In this document: positions 15,078-22,161 of the stretch, one piece after another | How positions within the stretch are numbered: position 1 is the first letter of the stretch | Layout of the letters: each line of letters begins with the position of its first letter | Source of the DNA: an uncultured Bacilli bacterium | Lineage (GTDB): Bacteria > Bacillota_I > Bacilli_A > RF39 > UBA660 | Direction of reading: 5' to 3' | Assembly: GCA_934177545.1 (NCBI GenBank) | Contig: CAKPPI010000013.1 | Span: 1 to 22,161, forward strand | DNA: 22,161 nucleotides | Position numbers and translations under genes: made by a program | The notes under the pieces: generated by a model | What the model was told of the DNA's origin: nothing | Databases searched by the model: none | Seen by the model: the letters and a program-made list of their open reading frames with translations, nothing else

Positions 15078-16231
15078 TATTTAGGCTTTCTAAGTGTCAT
15101 AACTTTTTGATAAGCCTGATCATAAACATCTAATTGACTTTTATATGCTGCATTTTCTTCAAGTAATTGATTAAGCTGCTCTTCCATAATATGATTCTTT
15201 TGTTTTTCCTCGGTTAACTCTGATTCCAATTTATCAACCCTAGCATTAAGTACTTGATTATTTGTTTCTAATTCTGGATGTTTTTCAGAATTATCGTCAC
15301 ATAAATTATCATTACAAGTAGATATTAAAGTTAAGATAATCCCAGGAATATCAGTGGTTCCGCATATTTTATTTATAGTATTATTATCAAGCGGAGTTCC
15401 ACTCTTAATACAATCTGATAATAATCTTAAAATATTTAAATTAACAGTTTTATCTTCTCTAACTGTTTTAAATTTATTAATAGTAAAAGCATAATCTCTT
15501 GCTACAGCTGGAGTAGCAGAATATTCCTGAGATATATTTATTATACTATTAAGTACATGTTCTTTTTCTGAAAGGGGGAAAAAATCATTAACTTTATAAT
15601 CACGATATGGATTATTAATATTAAGTAAATGTGGATATGTAATTTCCTGTTTTCTAGCAACCCTATTCATAAATTCATTAAATTTTTCTTCATCATCATA
15701 TAACCTAGATGTAGCAGGAGTATATCCTCTGTCATTCTTTACCAACCCCAAAACTAAATAATTAGAATCTTTCTTTCTAATAACATAATAATCACAAACA
15801 TCAGGTACACTTATAGACTGATATGTTTTTTCATTATCATACTTTATAACACAATATATATCATCAATTCTAACAGAAAGATTATCTTTAAAAGCCGAAA
15901 GTTTCTGGTCTATAGAATCAGAAAACATATTTTCCATACTAATTGTTTTACTTACAAGTAATTTTTGAAATACATATGGTTCTTTTAATACATATTTTAA
16001 TTTGTCATAACTAACTGCATCTTTCCTAAACTTATTAGTCATATTTAAATAAGAAAGATTAATTCCCAATAAATGAGCAATACTAGATTCTGGAAATCTA
16101 ATATTTAATATATTTCCACTACCAAGATATAAATCAACTCTATTGTTCTTTATATCTAATCTTTCAAACCAAGTTACACATTCATTAATTTTTTCAATGG
16201 TTTCATTATATTTAGCAATATCAATGCTCAT
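15077..16231 (-). CDS. Uncharacterised protein, possible PBECR-type nuclease domain plus coiled coil
   Basis: The N-terminal half (about 30-215) has strands DLYLGSGNILNIRF, then SIAHLLGI, and later NYLVLGLVKNDRGYTPATS. These recall the PBECR4-type phage/polyvalent RNase-like domain, whose members carry an F-x-HL-x-G element and a conserved Y-x-P-x-T stretch. The match is by eye and tentative. The middle is helical. The last 60 residues (about 320-375) form a coiled coil (VDKLESELTEEKQKNHIMEEQ). There is no signal peptide. It has its own promoter and a strong TAGGAGG ribosome site. No neighbouring antitoxin gene or phage gene is seen. Other possibilities are a mobile-element or stress-response protein of unknown role. 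Confidence 0.35.
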   Translation of the reverse strand: MSIDIAKYNETIEKINECVTWFERLDIKNNRVDLYLGSGNILNIRFPESSIAHLLGINLSYLNMTNKFRKDAVSYDKLKYVLKEPYVFQKLLVSKTISMENMFSDSIDQKLSAFKDNLSVRIDDIYCVIKYDNEKTYQSISVPDVCDYYVIRKKDSNYLVLGLVKNDRGYTPATSRLYDDEEKFNEFMNRVARKQEITYPHLLNINNPYRDYKVNDFFPLSEKEHVLNSIINISQEYSATPAVARDYAFTINKFKTVREDKTVNLNILRLLSDCIKSGTPLDNNTINKICGTTDIPGIILTLISTCNDNLCDDNSEKHPELETNNQVLNARVDKLESELTEEKQKNHIMEEQLNQLLEENAAYKSQLDVYDQAYQKVMTLRKPK

Positions 16232-16257
16232 AATCTTTCCTCCTACAAGTATTGCAT

Positions 16258-16286
16258 ATTATACTATAAAATTAATAATTTGTAAA
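16258..16286 (-). promoter_or_regulatory. Promoter of the possible PBECR gene
   Basis: On the minus strand TTTACA (16286-16281) and a perfect TATAAT (16263-16258) are 17 nt apart, close to the AGGAGG site of the gene starting at 16231. Confidence 0.7.
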
Positions 16287-16292
16287 TTAGAA

Positions 16293-17237
16293 CTAAAGCA
16301 TGTTTTTCTTTTTAAGAATAATAGCAACTATAATAGATAGTAAGAAAGATAATCCTAATAGTAAATAGAAAGAGTAAGGATTATGAGAAAATTTTCCAAA
16401 ACTTACATTCATTCCCATAAAAGAAGCTACCATAGTAGGAATAGATACTACAATCGTAATACCAGCTAAGAATTTCATAATACCATTTAGATTGTTAGAG
16501 ATAACAGTAGCTACTGTATCTGTAGTACTACTTAGTATTCCTCTATATAAATCTGCCATATTACTAGCTTGACTATTTTCAATAATAGCATCATCTAGTA
16601 AATCTTCATCTTCTAAATACATTTCAATTACATTGCCTTTTTTAATCTTATCAAGAACGACACCATTACTTTGTAAAGCAGTAATTATGTAAGTTAAACT
16701 ATTCTCTAAAGCTAGTAAGTTTACTAGTTCTTCATTTTTAGTAGCTGTCAAAATCTTACTTTCTGCTTCTTCTATTTTTTTATCAATATCTCGTAATATC
16801 TTTAAATATAAAACTGCTAAACGGTAAATTATTTGAATAACAAATCTACTCTTCTTATAAGTATAAAATTCTTTAACCTTACCACTAGAAAATTCTTCTA
16901 AAAAAGTATATTTTTGTAATGATACTGTTACAATATAATCATTTCTAACTATTAAAATAGCTAAAGGTAGCGTTTTAATCTCATGTAAACCATTACTACT
17001 ATCTTTAACTGGTACATCTAAAAGAAGCATCTTAGTTCCTTCTTCTTCATCAATTCTAGGCTTTTCATCATCATCTAAAATACTTACTAAAAAATCTTTT
17101 TTAATACCAAGAGAAGATGATACTTTTTCTATCTCTTCTTCATTAGGATTTTCTAAATGCACCCAACAACCTATCTCAAAATCATTAAGTTTTCTAAATT
17201 CATTAGTATTTAAATCTGTATTATAAATCTTTAGCAT
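16293..17237 (-). CDS. CorA-family divalent cation transporter
   Basis: The 314-residue protein has a large N-terminal cytoplasmic domain with long helices, then two C-terminal membrane helices. The pore signature GMN is at 275-277 (MGMNVSF), right after the first helix. The tail is basic (LKKKNML). CorA proteins form pentamers that take up Mg2+, sometimes Co2+ or Ni2+. The start follows AGAGGTGG, with a strong promoter upstream. The conserved DEEEG-like stretch near 65 (DDDEKPRIDEEEG) is typical of the family's regulatory face. Confidence 0.93.
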   Translation of the reverse strand: MLKIYNTDLNTNEFRKLNDFEIGCWVHLENPNEEEIEKVSSSLGIKKDFLVSILDDDEKPRIDEEEGTKMLLLDVPVKDSSNGLHEIKTLPLAILIVRNDYIVTVSLQKYTFLEEFSSGKVKEFYTYKKSRFVIQIIYRLAVLYLKILRDIDKKIEEAESKILTATKNEELVNLLALENSLTYIITALQSNGVVLDKIKKGNVIEMYLEDEDLLDDAIIENSQASNMADLYRGILSSTTDTVATVISNNLNGIMKFLAGITIVVSIPTMVASFMGMNVSFGKFSHNPYSFYLLLGLSFLLSIIVAIILKKKNML

Positions 17238-17260
17238 ATTTCCACCTCTTTTTCTACTAC

Positions 17261-17289
17261 ATCATACGTTTTTAAATAATATTTGTCAA
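17261..17289 (-). promoter_or_regulatory. Promoter of corA-like gene
   Basis: On the minus strand a consensus TTGACA (17289-17284) and TATGAT (17266-17261) are 17 nt apart. It begins 11 nt after the stop of the DUF421 gene. Confidence 0.75.
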
Positions 17290-17300
17290 GCAAAAAGAAG

Positions 17301-18005
17301 TTACTCTAATACCTTAACTTCTCTTTCTATATTCTTTTCAAAAACTGTCATATTTTCCTTACTATCTAAAATGACTAGAGCTAGTGAATCTATATCTTTA
17401 TAATGATTATTCTTTAATCTTGTTAATAACCATTCTTCATCTTTACCTATTTCCTTTAAATTATTAATCATTATTTTTCCATCTATAACAGCATTACAAC
17501 ATAATCCTTCATAAGATGTTTTTAACTTTAAATCTTTACGTTTAACTGGTTGAGCGGTACTTTTAGGTAGAAAACTAACCTGACCATTTGCTTCCATAAT
17601 AGCATATTCTATTTCACTTAAATTAAAATATCCTTGAATTCTAGCTTCTTGTAAGAAATCATTTAAATCAAGTTTACTTTTTTTCAAAGATTTATAGTTA
17701 AGTTTACCATTTTCTATTATAACTGTTGGACAACCGATTAATAATCTTCTAGAAATAATACTTTTATTAGTTAATAAAGTTATTAAATAAGAGAAAATAG
17801 CATAGATAGAAATGGCAAATACTCCTTCATAAAAGTTTATATCATTATTTAAAGTCATCTCTGCTGCAATAGAACCTATACTTATTCCAATAATATAATC
17901 AAAGACATTTAACTGACTAACTTGCTTTCTTCCCATTACTTTAGAAAGAATAAATAATACAACAATTGATGTAATTCCTTTACCTAGAATTAATAAATAT
18001 CCCAT
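17301..18005 (-). CDS. DUF421/YetF-like membrane protein
   Basis: Three N-terminal membrane helices (about 2-20, 34-52, 58-78) surround the family motif MGRKQVSQLNVFDYIIGISIG. A cytoplasmic domain follows with LLIGCPTVIIENGKLNYKSLKK, then DLNDFLQEARIQGYFNLSEIEYAIMEANG, all characteristic of YetF/YrbG proteins. In Bacillus relatives such proteins are linked to spores or envelope; the activity is unknown. The ATG at 18005 is chosen over the GTG at 18014 because GGTG lies 6 nt upstream. It follows fhs by 33 nt and is probably cotranscribed with it. Confidence 0.88.
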   Translation of the reverse strand: MGYLLILGKGITSIVVLFILSKVMGRKQVSQLNVFDYIIGISIGSIAAEMTLNNDINFYEGVFAISIYAIFSYLITLLTNKSIISRRLLIGCPTVIIENGKLNYKSLKKSKLDLNDFLQEARIQGYFNLSEIEYAIMEANGQVSFLPKSTAQPVKRKDLKLKTSYEGLCCNAVIDGKIMINNLKEIGKDEEWLLTRLKNNHYKDIDSLALVILDSKENMTVFEKNIEREVKVLE

Positions 18006-18038
18006 AATTATCACCAGTATTAGTATGGTTAAAAATAT

Positions 18039-19640
18039 CTAAAAAATACCAATTATTTGATTATCAACAACATCTATTTTTTCATAATTTGGATTCTTGG
18101 GTAATCCTGGCATAGTAACTATTTTTCCAAGTAAGATAGTGATGAATCCTGCTCCTTTATTAATTACTATATCTTTAACTGTTAAATCATTATCTTTAGG
18201 AAATCCTAACTTTTTAGCATCATCGGAGATTGAGTACTGTGTCTTAGCTACACATATAGGAAGATATTCTAAATTTAGTTTGTTAATTAATTTAAGTTTT
18301 TCTAAAGCTTTAGTAGTATAATCTATCTTCTTTGCATGATATACTTTCTCTCCTAGAATTTCTAACTTTTCAGTAATAGTCATATCATCTGTTAAAAGTG
18401 GAGTAAATAATGTTTCTTTACTTGCTAGATTCTTTACTTTATTTGCTAAGTCTATAGCACCTTTCCCTCCTTCAGTATAACTATCAGTTACAGCAAAAGA
18501 ATAACCTTTAGATTCGATATAATCTCTTAATTCGTCAATATATTCATCTTTATCTGTAGCAAAGTGATTACAGCATACTACTATTGGAATATTATAGTTA
18601 GAAAGATGTTCTAGATGGGCGTCTATATTAGAAAGACCTTTCTTAAAGTCATTATTTCCATGATGAAGAATTGATCTAATAGTAACTACCAAAACAACTA
18701 CAGAAGGTTTTTCTTTTGAAATATTACAAAACAGATTCATAAATTTTTCTGCCCCTAAATCTGCTCCAAAACCAGCTTCTGTTATTACATAATCTGACAG
18801 TGATAAAGCTAGTTTAATGGATGTAACACTACTACAACCATGAGCAATATTAGCAAATGGTCCACCATGAATAAAAGCAGGTGTTCCTTCTAAAGTTTGA
18901 ACAAGATTGGGTAAAAAAGCATCTTTTAATAAAGCTGTTAGGGCTCCTTCTAGTTTTAAATCATGAGCAGTTATGGGATTATCATCTTTATCTAGACCTA
19001 GTAATAAATTACCTAGTCTTTTTTTTAAATCATCTAGGGAAGATGCTAAACAAAATAGTGTCATTATTTCTGAGGCTGATGTAATAGCATAACTATCACT
19101 ATATTCTTTTTTATTACAAGTTAAAGTTATATTTCTTAAACTCCTATCGTTCATATCTACTGCTCTTTTAAATAATATTTTAGAAAAACCAAGACTGTTG
19201 CCTTGCTCTATATGATTATAAATAGCAGCACTTACTAGGTTATTACAAGAGGTAATGGCATGGAAGTCCCCCGTAAAGTGTAAGTTTATATCTGTCATTG
19301 GTACTACCTGACTATATCCCCCACCAGTAGCCCCTCCTTTTAAACCAAAGACAGGTCCTAGAGATGGTTGCCTTAAAGCTAGTGATATTTTATCACCAAG
19401 GCTAGAAAAAGCATCAGCAAGACCAATACTTACTGTTGTTTTCCCTTCTCCATAAGGAGTGGGACTCATAGCTGTTACTAAGATAAGTTTACCTTTTTTA
19501 CTTCCTATTTCTTTTTTTACTTTAGCTTTATCATTACCATATAAAATAAGATTATCATCAGCAAGATTAAGTTTATTAGCTATCTCTTTTATAGGTAAAG
19601 ACTTAGTATTATTACATATTTCTATATCTGTCATTAACAT
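18039..19640 (-). CDS. fhs: Formate-tetrahydrofolate ligase
   Basis: Makes 10-formyl-tetrahydrofolate from formate, THF and ATP, feeding purine and formyl-Met synthesis. The nucleotide-binding motif is TPYGEGKTT (61-69). Further signatures are LRQPSLGPVFGLKGGATGGG, THFS-typical TEAGFGADLGAEKF, HGG-PFANIAHG, and the C-terminal TMPGLPKNPNYEKI. At 533 residues it is slightly short of the usual 555, but all core motifs are present. The start is the ATG at 19640, since AAAGGA lies just upstream; an ATG two codons later is an alternative. The upstream TTG extension to 19700 has no ribosome site. A DUF421 gene follows in the same direction. Confidence 0.96.
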   Translation of the reverse strand: MLMTDIEICNNTKSLPIKEIANKLNLADDNLILYGNDKAKVKKEIGSKKGKLILVTAMSPTPYGEGKTTVSIGLADAFSSLGDKISLALRQPSLGPVFGLKGGATGGGYSQVVPMTDINLHFTGDFHAITSCNNLVSAAIYNHIEQGNSLGFSKILFKRAVDMNDRSLRNITLTCNKKEYSDSYAITSASEIMTLFCLASSLDDLKKRLGNLLLGLDKDDNPITAHDLKLEGALTALLKDAFLPNLVQTLEGTPAFIHGGPFANIAHGCSSVTSIKLALSLSDYVITEAGFGADLGAEKFMNLFCNISKEKPSVVVLVVTIRSILHHGNNDFKKGLSNIDAHLEHLSNYNIPIVVCCNHFATDKDEYIDELRDYIESKGYSFAVTDSYTEGGKGAIDLANKVKNLASKETLFTPLLTDDMTITEKLEILGEKVYHAKKIDYTTKALEKLKLINKLNLEYLPICVAKTQYSISDDAKKLGFPKDNDLTVKDIVINKGAGFITILLGKIVTMPGLPKNPNYEKIDVVDNQIIGIF

Positions 19641-19698
19641 CACTTTCCTTTTAACTAGTAGTATATCACAAATTTTTAAATTTTTTTTACAAGATACC

Positions 19699-19796
19699 AA
19701 TTTTGTAAATTCAGGGTATAAAAAGTCCCGAATTTTGTAAATTCCTAGGGAGCCAGTGCAATTTTCAGCCTAAAAAAAGTCTGAATTTACAATTTT
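19699..19796. repeat. Inverted and direct repeats between fhs and the adhesin gene
   Basis: AATTTTGTAAATTC occurs at 19699-19712 and again at 19731-19744. A 12-bp inverted copy, TTGTAAATTCAG (19703-19714) against CTGAATTTACAA (19781-19792), encloses about 66 nt. A further TTGTAAAT lies at 19828-19835. The arrangement suits operators for a regulator of the divergent genes, or a small palindromic repeat element. Confidence 0.6.
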
Positions 19797-19802
19797 CCCC
19801 TT

Positions 19803-19831
19803 TTGCATTCCAAATTAACTTATGTTATTGT
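19803..19831 (+). promoter_or_regulatory. Possible promoter of the adhesin-sortase operon
   Basis: TTGCAT (19803-19808) and TATTGT (19826-19831) are 17 nt apart, ahead of the AAGGAGGG ribosome site of the gene at 19862. The hexamers are only moderate matches. Confidence 0.4.
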
Positions 19832-19861
19832 AAATCACGTTAAGAAAAAAGGAGGGAATTT

Positions 19862-21325
19862 ATGAAAAAAATATTATTATTCTTAACAATTACCAGTATA
19901 TTCTTCTTATGTAACACTACCAAAGTATATGCTAAAGCAAATAGTTTCTATGAAGGAGAATATGTTAGAGACATATACATGGTAAGATATGATAGAAGCA
20001 CTAGTACTAAATATTATCAAAAAGCAAGGTTTTATCGTAGAGTTGGAGATAGTAGTGCAGCATACTGTCTAGAACCATTTAAAGTTTTTCAAGGAAGCAG
20101 TTCAACGTATGAGACAGTAGAAGAACAAAATATCTATGACAAGGATACATGGCAAAGAATAACTGATTTAGTAGCATTCGGTTACTTATACAAAGATCAC
20201 ACTGATGCTAAATGGTATGCTTTTACACAAATGATGATTTGGGAAACAGTAGATAAGAATAACAGTTTCTATTTTACTGATACTTTAAATGGAAATAAAG
20301 TTGATATTCTTAATAATGAAAGAAATGAAATAGAAAGATTAATTAGAGATAGTAAACGAAAACCAAGTTTTACTAATAATACTTATCATGCACTTGTTGG
20401 CAGGCAAATATCAATAACTGATACAACTGGTGTTTTACCAAACTTTACTACTGTACTTAATAGTGACACTACATTAACTGACAATACATTTACTATCAAA
20501 AAGAAAGAATCAAAATGTTACACTCAAAAATTTTACAGCAATTATGGTCTAAATAGACAATTAGCATTATTTTATAATAATGAAACTTCACAAAAAATAG
20601 TATCTCTTGGAGATAGTAAAGCACTCGAGATAGCAGTAAATTTCTGTTTTCATGAACTACAGTTAAATCTCACTAAAGTAGATAAAGATACTAAGGACTT
20701 TACAGGTCAAGGAGAAGCTAGTTTACAAGGTACCATCTTTACTCTTTACAATGAAAAGATGGAAAAGATAACTGATATTACTTTTGATGATAAAGGTAAA
20801 GCAACTATTGTTGGTAAGGGTGAAGATTCTAAAATAGATTTTGGAACTTACTATCTTCAAGAATCTAAAGCAGGTATTGGTTACCAAAAAGATGATACAC
20901 TTTATAAAATAGTATTTGATGAAAACCATACTAATATTGACATGACCTTAGAAAATGAAGTTATTAAAGGAAAAGTAATCTTAGAAAAAAGCTATGGTAA
21001 TAAAAACTTAATGAAAAGTGAAGCTGACATCGTCTTTGAAATATACAATAAGGATAAAAAACTAGTAGGTACTATAACTACAGATGAAAAAGGACTAGCT
21101 TCTATAGAATTACCATATGGTCACTATACCATTAAACAAAAAACTACTACAGAAGGTTATAGTAAAATAGAACCATTTGAAATCTTTATTGACAAGATAA
21201 AAGATTATAAATATAAGATTTATGATTATGAGGAAGAAAAACCTAAAAAAGAAGAAATTATCATAGTAGATGTACCAAATACTTATTTAAACATACCTAA
21301 AGCACTAATAGGATGTAGTGTCTAA
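19862..21325 (+). CDS. Thioester-domain surface adhesin with two SpaA/Cna-B-type domains
   Basis: A signal peptide (1-24, ending VYA) precedes a thioester domain: the Cys of YCLEPF (Cys 69) and the Gln of FTQMMIWE (Gln 123) are placed as in TQXA adhesins, which bind host surfaces covalently. A linker follows, then two SpaA-like domains. The first spans about 267-366, with Lys 272 and Glu 334 in YLQESKAG as probable isopeptide residues. The second spans about 367-455, where the usual Glu is Gln (HYTIKQK). The end has VPNTY (471-475), a plausible sorting motif, but only 12 residues follow and no membrane helix or full basic tail. The sortase gene overlaps the stop by 1 nt (TAATG). A strong AAGGAGGG supports the start. 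Confidence 0.85.
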   Translation: MKKILLFLTITSIFFLCNTTKVYAKANSFYEGEYVRDIYMVRYDRSTSTKYYQKARFYRRVGDSSAAYCLEPFKVFQGSSSTYETVEEQNIYDKDTWQRITDLVAFGYLYKDHTDAKWYAFTQMMIWETVDKNNSFYFTDTLNGNKVDILNNERNEIERLIRDSKRKPSFTNNTYHALVGRQISITDTTGVLPNFTTVLNSDTTLTDNTFTIKKKESKCYTQKFYSNYGLNRQLALFYNNETSQKIVSLGDSKALEIAVNFCFHELQLNLTKVDKDTKDFTGQGEASLQGTIFTLYNEKMEKITDITFDDKGKATIVGKGEDSKIDFGTYYLQESKAGIGYQKDDTLYKIVFDENHTNIDMTLENEVIKGKVILEKSYGNKNLMKSEADIVFEIYNKDKKLVGTITTDEKGLASIELPYGHYTIKQKTTTEGYSKIEPFEIFIDKIKDYKYKIYDYEEEKPKKEEIIIVDVPNTYLNIPKALIGCSV

Positions 21326-21882
21326 TGAAAAAGAAACTAGTTTTACTACTTGTTAGTTACGTAGTCTTCTGCTTTTGTATCTATCAAAATAACAATATAA
21401 AATCAACCACAATTAAGACTGATAACATTGAAAGAGTGAGTAACACTGCTTCTATAAAAACAAATGAAGTAAGTACTAAAGAAACTAATAATAATAGTGA
21501 TTCATTTGCAATTTTATCTATCAAAAAAATCAATCTAAAAGAAAAAATTTATTCTTTAAACGATAAAAGAAATAATGTAGAAGAGCATGTCACTATCTTA
21601 AATGATTCAAATTTAGCTAATGACTCTTTAATTATTTTAGCAGCTCATTCAGGATATGGAAAACTAGCTTATTTCAATAGATTAGATGAATTAAAAACCG
21701 GTGATAAAATCGAATTAAATATTAACAATGAAACACTTACATATATACTAAAAAAGAGTGAAGAACAAGATAAAACTGGTAAAATTGAAATAGTAAAAGA
21801 AAATACTAAACAACTAATCCTAACAACTTGTAGTAAAAGTGATAAAACCAAACAATTAGTTATATACTGTGAAAAAATATAG
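21325..21882 (+). CDS. Small sortase, likely dedicated to the upstream adhesin
   Basis: An N-terminal membrane helix (about 4-20) and a linker precede a sortase fold. The catalytic His is in ILAAHSGYGKLAYFN (His 108) and the Cys in LILTTCSKSD (Cys 169). The usual catalytic Arg, 8-13 residues after the Cys, is not seen: that stretch is KSDKTKQLVIY, with Lys or Gln there. Sortases cut a sorting motif and join the protein to peptidoglycan or pilin Lys. The start overlaps the adhesin stop by 1 nt, so translation is coupled and substrate pairing is very likely. At 185 residues it is short but complete for the catalytic core. Confidence 0.87.
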   Translation: MKKKLVLLLVSYVVFCFCIYQNNNIKSTTIKTDNIERVSNTASIKTNEVSTKETNNNSDSFAILSIKKINLKEKIYSLNDKRNNVEEHVTILNDSNLANDSLIILAAHSGYGKLAYFNRLDELKTGDKIELNINNETLTYILKKSEEQDKTGKIEIVKENTKQLILTTCSKSDKTKQLVIYCEKI

Positions 21883-21909
21883 GCCTATTTCTGGTCTATA
21901 TTTTACTTG
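21876..21909. terminator. Bidirectional terminator between sortase and the right-edge gene
   Basis: AATATAGGCC (21876-21885) pairs with GGTCTATATT (21893-21902), one G-U pair and a 7-nt loop. A T run follows on the plus strand and a six-T run on the minus strand. The stem overlaps the sortase stop codon. Confidence 0.8.
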
Positions 21910-22161
21910 CAATATCCTTTTTTCTGATAAATCTTACCTACTATATAATAACTAGCAAGTATTAGAATAACAGTTAGAAAACATCCTATAATTATTTCTA
22001 ATAAGAAATTATTAGTAAGTCCTATAATAGTTACTACTATAGCAATATCTAGTGAACTAACAAAACTTATTATGTTTAATAATCTTTTATAATTAACTTT
22101 CTTTAAATCTAAATTATAGCAATTAACTAAATATTGAACTTCAATTGGTTTCTTCCTTTTC
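21903..22161 (-). CDS. 3' part of a small membrane protein (cut by the window edge)
   Basis: A frame open from the right edge to TAA at 21905-21903 encodes the last 85 residues. It starts KRKKPIEVQYLVNCYNLDLK, then has two membrane helices (about SFVSSLDIAIVVTIIGL and IIIGCFLTVILILASYYI) and ends KKGYCK. The basic start and conserved-looking EVQYLV segment suggest a real gene of the small Firmicute integral membrane type; the family is not recognised. The terminator at 21876-21909 serves it. Confidence 0.6.
   Translation of the reverse strand, partial: KRKKPIEVQYLVNCYNLDLKKVNYKRLLNIISFVSSLDIAIVVTIIGLTNNFLLEIIIGCFLTVILILASYYIVGKIYQKKGYCK

Noticed and set aside
19641..19700. N-terminal extension of fhs to a TTG at 19700
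   Set aside because: No ribosome site there; AAAGGA sits just before the ATG at 19640, and the family starts near that point.
19641..19861. THF or ZTP riboswitch ahead of fhs
   Set aside because: No conserved riboswitch core is recognisable; the region holds short repeats instead.

Overview
The window is very AT-rich and gene-dense. Its gene content (a PASTA protein, tandem Fem-type peptidoglycan ligases, sortase plus thioester adhesin, T-box-controlled tyrS, YtxG/YtxH homologues, DUF421, fhs) fits a low-GC Firmicute. It most resembles the small-genome gut Bacilli near the Mollicutes/RF39 lineage. This placement is an inference from gene style, not from a marker gene. TGA is a stop here (it ends the ytxG-like gene at 8674 and trmB at 10685) and Trp is TGG, so this is the standard bacterial code and not the Mycoplasma code. 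I see no tRNA, rRNA, CRISPR array or insertion sequence.

Layout. (1) Positions 1-3299, minus strand: envelope proteins with cytoplasmic zinc ribbons, one membrane helix and an exported domain, followed by a two-PASTA membrane protein that appears frameshifted in a Ser/Asn tract near the left edge. (2) 3402-6162, minus: a promoter, a Tyr-specific T-box leader, tyrS, and 8 nt later a membrane-anchored seven-bladed beta-propeller protein. (3) 6183-8009, minus: a SipW-type surface protein with a duplicated C-terminal module. Ahead of it is an unusual 258-nt leader holding an 11-nt G run, a 32-codon ORF that ends inside a 14-bp terminator hairpin, and a second small ORF coupled to the main gene by an ATGA overlap. 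(4) 8268-11299, minus: trmB, a lipoprotein, a disordered acidic protein, and the YtxG/YtxH pair, probably one operon with an internal promoter. (5) 11376-15048, plus: a small coiled-coil protein, an endonuclease/exonuclease/phosphatase-fold protein, and two overlapping Fem-type ligases. (6) 15077-19640, minus: a possible PBECR-type nuclease protein, CorA, a DUF421 protein, and fhs. (7) 19862-21882, plus: a thioester/SpaA-type adhesin with its sortase. (8) 21903-22161, minus: the 3' part of a small membrane protein.

The main theme is the cell surface: peptidoglycan branching, wall or lipid II sensing (PASTA), covalent adhesion (thioester plus sortase), and SipW-type exported protein, among a few housekeeping genes (tyrS, trmB, fhs, corA). 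The most testable novelty is the 8010-8267 leader. There the length of the G run decides whether a ribosome reaches the terminator stem ahead of the surface-protein gene, which suggests phase-variable attenuation.
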